A stretch of DNA of 14,226 bases from Thermoflexus hugenholtzii JAD2. GTDB lineage: Bacteria; Chloroflexota; Dehalococcoidia; SHYB01. The translations under genes were made by a program, and so were the position numbers. The stretch lies in contig CAMAVV010000021.1 in NCBI GenBank assembly GCA_945861815.1, positions 1 through 14,226 of the forward strand, written 5' to 3'. Below the pieces are notes generated by a model. It did no database searches. It was not told the DNA's origin and was given only the letters and a program-made list of their open reading frames with translations. The first letter of the stretch is position 1; the number at the start of each line of letters is the position of its first letter. Below are positions 12,948-14,226 of this stretch, in pieces.

Positions 12948-13766
12948 ATGCAGCAAGCGTTAGATCAAAAGCAAGGCAGCAACACTCAGGAGCTCGTCAG
13001 CATGAAGCTCCTCTTGGAGACCGGCGTCCACTTCGGGCACAAGACCCGCCGCTGGAACCCCAAGATGAAACAGTACATCTTCACCCAGCGCAACGGCATC
13101 CACATCATCGACCTCCAGCAGACCGTCGGCCTGCTCGCCAAGGCCTATGACTTCATCAAGAACACCGTCGCCGGCGGCGGCACGATTCTCTTCGTCGGCA
13201 CCAAGAAGCAGGCCCAGGAGGCCATCGAGGCCGAGGCGAAGCGCTGCGGCATGCTCTTCGTCAACCAGCGCTGGCTCGGCGGCACCCTCACTAACTACTC
13301 CACCATTGCCCTCCGCATCACCTACATGGAGCAGCTGGAGCAGTCCAAGGCCAAGGGCGAATTCGCACGTCTCTCCAAGAAAGACGCCCTCAAGCGCGAG
13401 GAAGAGCTGGCCAAGCTCAACCACCACCTCGGCGGCATCAAGGGCATGAAGAAACTGCCCGACGCCCTCTTCATCGTCGACCCGGGCAAAGAGGCCATCG
13501 CCATCGCCGAGGGGCGCCGCATGAAGATCCCCATCGTCGCCATCAACGACACCGATTGCGACCCCAACTTGATCGACTACCCCATCCCCGGCAACGACGA
13601 CGCCATCCGCTCTGTCCGCCTCATGACGGGCAAGATCGCCGATGCAGTGCTGGAAGGCAACACCCTCCGCCAGATGCGCCTCCTCGAAGAGGTCAAGGCT
13701 GCTGAAGGCGCCAAGGCAGAGAAGGCCGAAGCCGTCGCTGCCGCTGCTGCCGCCGCGAAGTCGTAA
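12948..13766 (+). CDS. rpsB: 30S ribosomal protein S2
   Basis: A 272-residue S2 of the small ribosomal subunit. MKLLLETGVHFGHKTRRWNPKMKQYIF (from residue 19) is the classic opening, followed by NGIHIIDLQQT (49-59), ILFVGTKKQA (80-89), VNQRWLGGTLTN (105-116), KLPDALFIVDP (169-179) and IPIVAINDTDCDP (194-206). The N-terminus has about 17 extra residues before the conserved domain. The C-terminal tail from 250 is Ala/Lys/Glu-rich and likely disordered. GGAGG (12940-12944) lies three bases before the ATG, a short but usable spacing; no in-frame alternative with a better site was seen. It leads the common rpsB-tsf operon, with tsf 26 bases after its stop. Confidence 0.97.
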   Translation: MQQALDQKQGSNTQELVSMKLLLETGVHFGHKTRRWNPKMKQYIFTQRNGIHIIDLQQTVGLLAKAYDFIKNTVAGGGTILFVGTKKQAQEAIEAEAKRCGMLFVNQRWLGGTLTNYSTIALRITYMEQLEQSKAKGEFARLSKKDALKREEELAKLNHHLGGIKGMKKLPDALFIVDPGKEAIAIAEGRRMKIPIVAINDTDCDPNLIDYPIPGNDDAIRSVRLMTGKIADAVLEGNTLRQMRLLEEVKAAEGAKAEKAEAVAAAAAAAKS

Positions 13767-13792
13767 CCGGGTCTTACACAGGAGCATCTCCC

Positions 13793-14226
13793 GTGGCTGT
13801 CACCGCAGAAGCAGTTAAAGCTGTCCGCGAGCGCACAGGCGCAGGCATCATCGAGTGCAAGAACGCCCTCGAAGAGGCCAAAGGCAACATCGAAGTCGCC
13901 GTCGAATCCCTCCACAAGAGGGGCATTGCCAAGGGCATCGCCCTCGCTGCCAAAAAGGCAGGCGCAGGCGGGCAGGGCATCGTCTCCTCCTATATCCACC
14001 AGGGCAGCCGCATCGGCGTCATGATCGAGCTCACCTGCGAGACCGACTTCGTGGCCCGCACGGAAGAGTTCAAGGCCCTGGCCCACAACATCTCCATGCA
14101 GATCGCCGCCATGAGCCCCAAGTATGTCGGCGATGGCGACCTTCCCGAAGCCCCCGAAGGCGCGCTGGCCGAGATCAGCCTCCTGCACCAGCCCTTCATC
14201 CGCGAGCCTACCAAGACCATCAAGGA
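13793..14226 (+). CDS. tsf: Elongation factor Ts, 5' part (gene runs off the window)
   Basis: EF-Ts exchanges GDP for GTP on EF-Tu. Start is GTG at 13793 with AGGAG at 13780-13784. The N-terminal UBA-like domain contains VRERTGAGIIECKNALEEA (about 11-29), followed by the hallmark ELTCETDFVART (about 80-91) and ISMQIAAMSPKYV (about 100-112). Directly after a short linker comes LLHQPFIREPTKTIK. Long EF-Ts proteins such as that of E. coli carry a further subdomain between these two stretches. Its absence indicates the compact form of roughly 165-200 residues known from Chloroflexota and others. 144 codons are visible; the rest lies beyond the window. The pairing with rpsB is nearly universal. 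Confidence 0.95.
   Translation, partial: MAVTAEAVKAVRERTGAGIIECKNALEEAKGNIEVAVESLHKRGIAKGIALAAKKAGAGGQGIVSSYIHQGSRIGVMIELTCETDFVARTEEFKALAHNISMQIAAMSPKYVGDGDLPEAPEGALAEISLLHQPFIREPTKTIK

Overview
The window looks like a GC-rich bacterial chromosome, probably a metagenome-derived Chloroflexota of the Dehalococcoidia/SAR202 kind. This is an inference from three things: class III CoA-transferases beside several short-chain dehydrogenases, a contiguous nadA-nadB-nadC set, and an EF-Ts that appears to be the short form. No rRNA, CRISPR array, insertion sequence or phage gene was seen.

Left half (1-6000), accessory catabolism. It opens with the C-terminal end of one CaiB/BaiF CoA-transferase, followed by a classical SDR oxidoreductase on the plus strand. 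Convergent to these, on the minus strand and in order of transcription, lie an SDR with a degenerate Asn motif, a second SDR coupled to it by a 4-nt gap, a 93-bp degraded copy of the junction between those two genes, and an unrecognised 197-residue protein. A divergent DinB/maleylpyruvate-isomerase-like protein with a strong terminator follows. Then comes a second, complete CaiB/BaiF CoA-transferase on the minus strand. Together these suggest activation of a carboxylic acid as its CoA thioester and oxidation or reduction of hydroxyl/keto groups; the substrate cannot be read from sequence.

Middle (6150-7130). An AbrB-type antitoxin and a PIN-domain toxin abut with no gap (VapBC-type module). 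A complete tRNA-Ser(GCT) with encoded CCA follows, preceded by a good sigma-70-like promoter. This point separates the accessory left side from the housekeeping right side.

Right half (7219-14226), core functions, all plus strand: miaB (tRNA methylthiotransferase), then nadA, nadB and nadC for de novo NAD synthesis from aspartate. A 613-bp non-coding gap with short tandem and dispersed repeats and a long hairpin follows, then a promoter, rpsB (ribosomal protein S2) and the 5' part of tsf (EF-Ts).

Several promoters match TTGACA-N17/18-TAnnnT closely, so a vegetative sigma factor with near-consensus boxes is likely. The most unusual signals are the gene-junction remnant at 1795-1953, the unrecognised protein at 1068-1661, the non-canonical SDR pair, and a dispersed intergenic repeat shared by gaps 8 kb apart. 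I do not see a clearly new multi-gene system; the catabolic cluster is the best candidate for a pathway not yet described.
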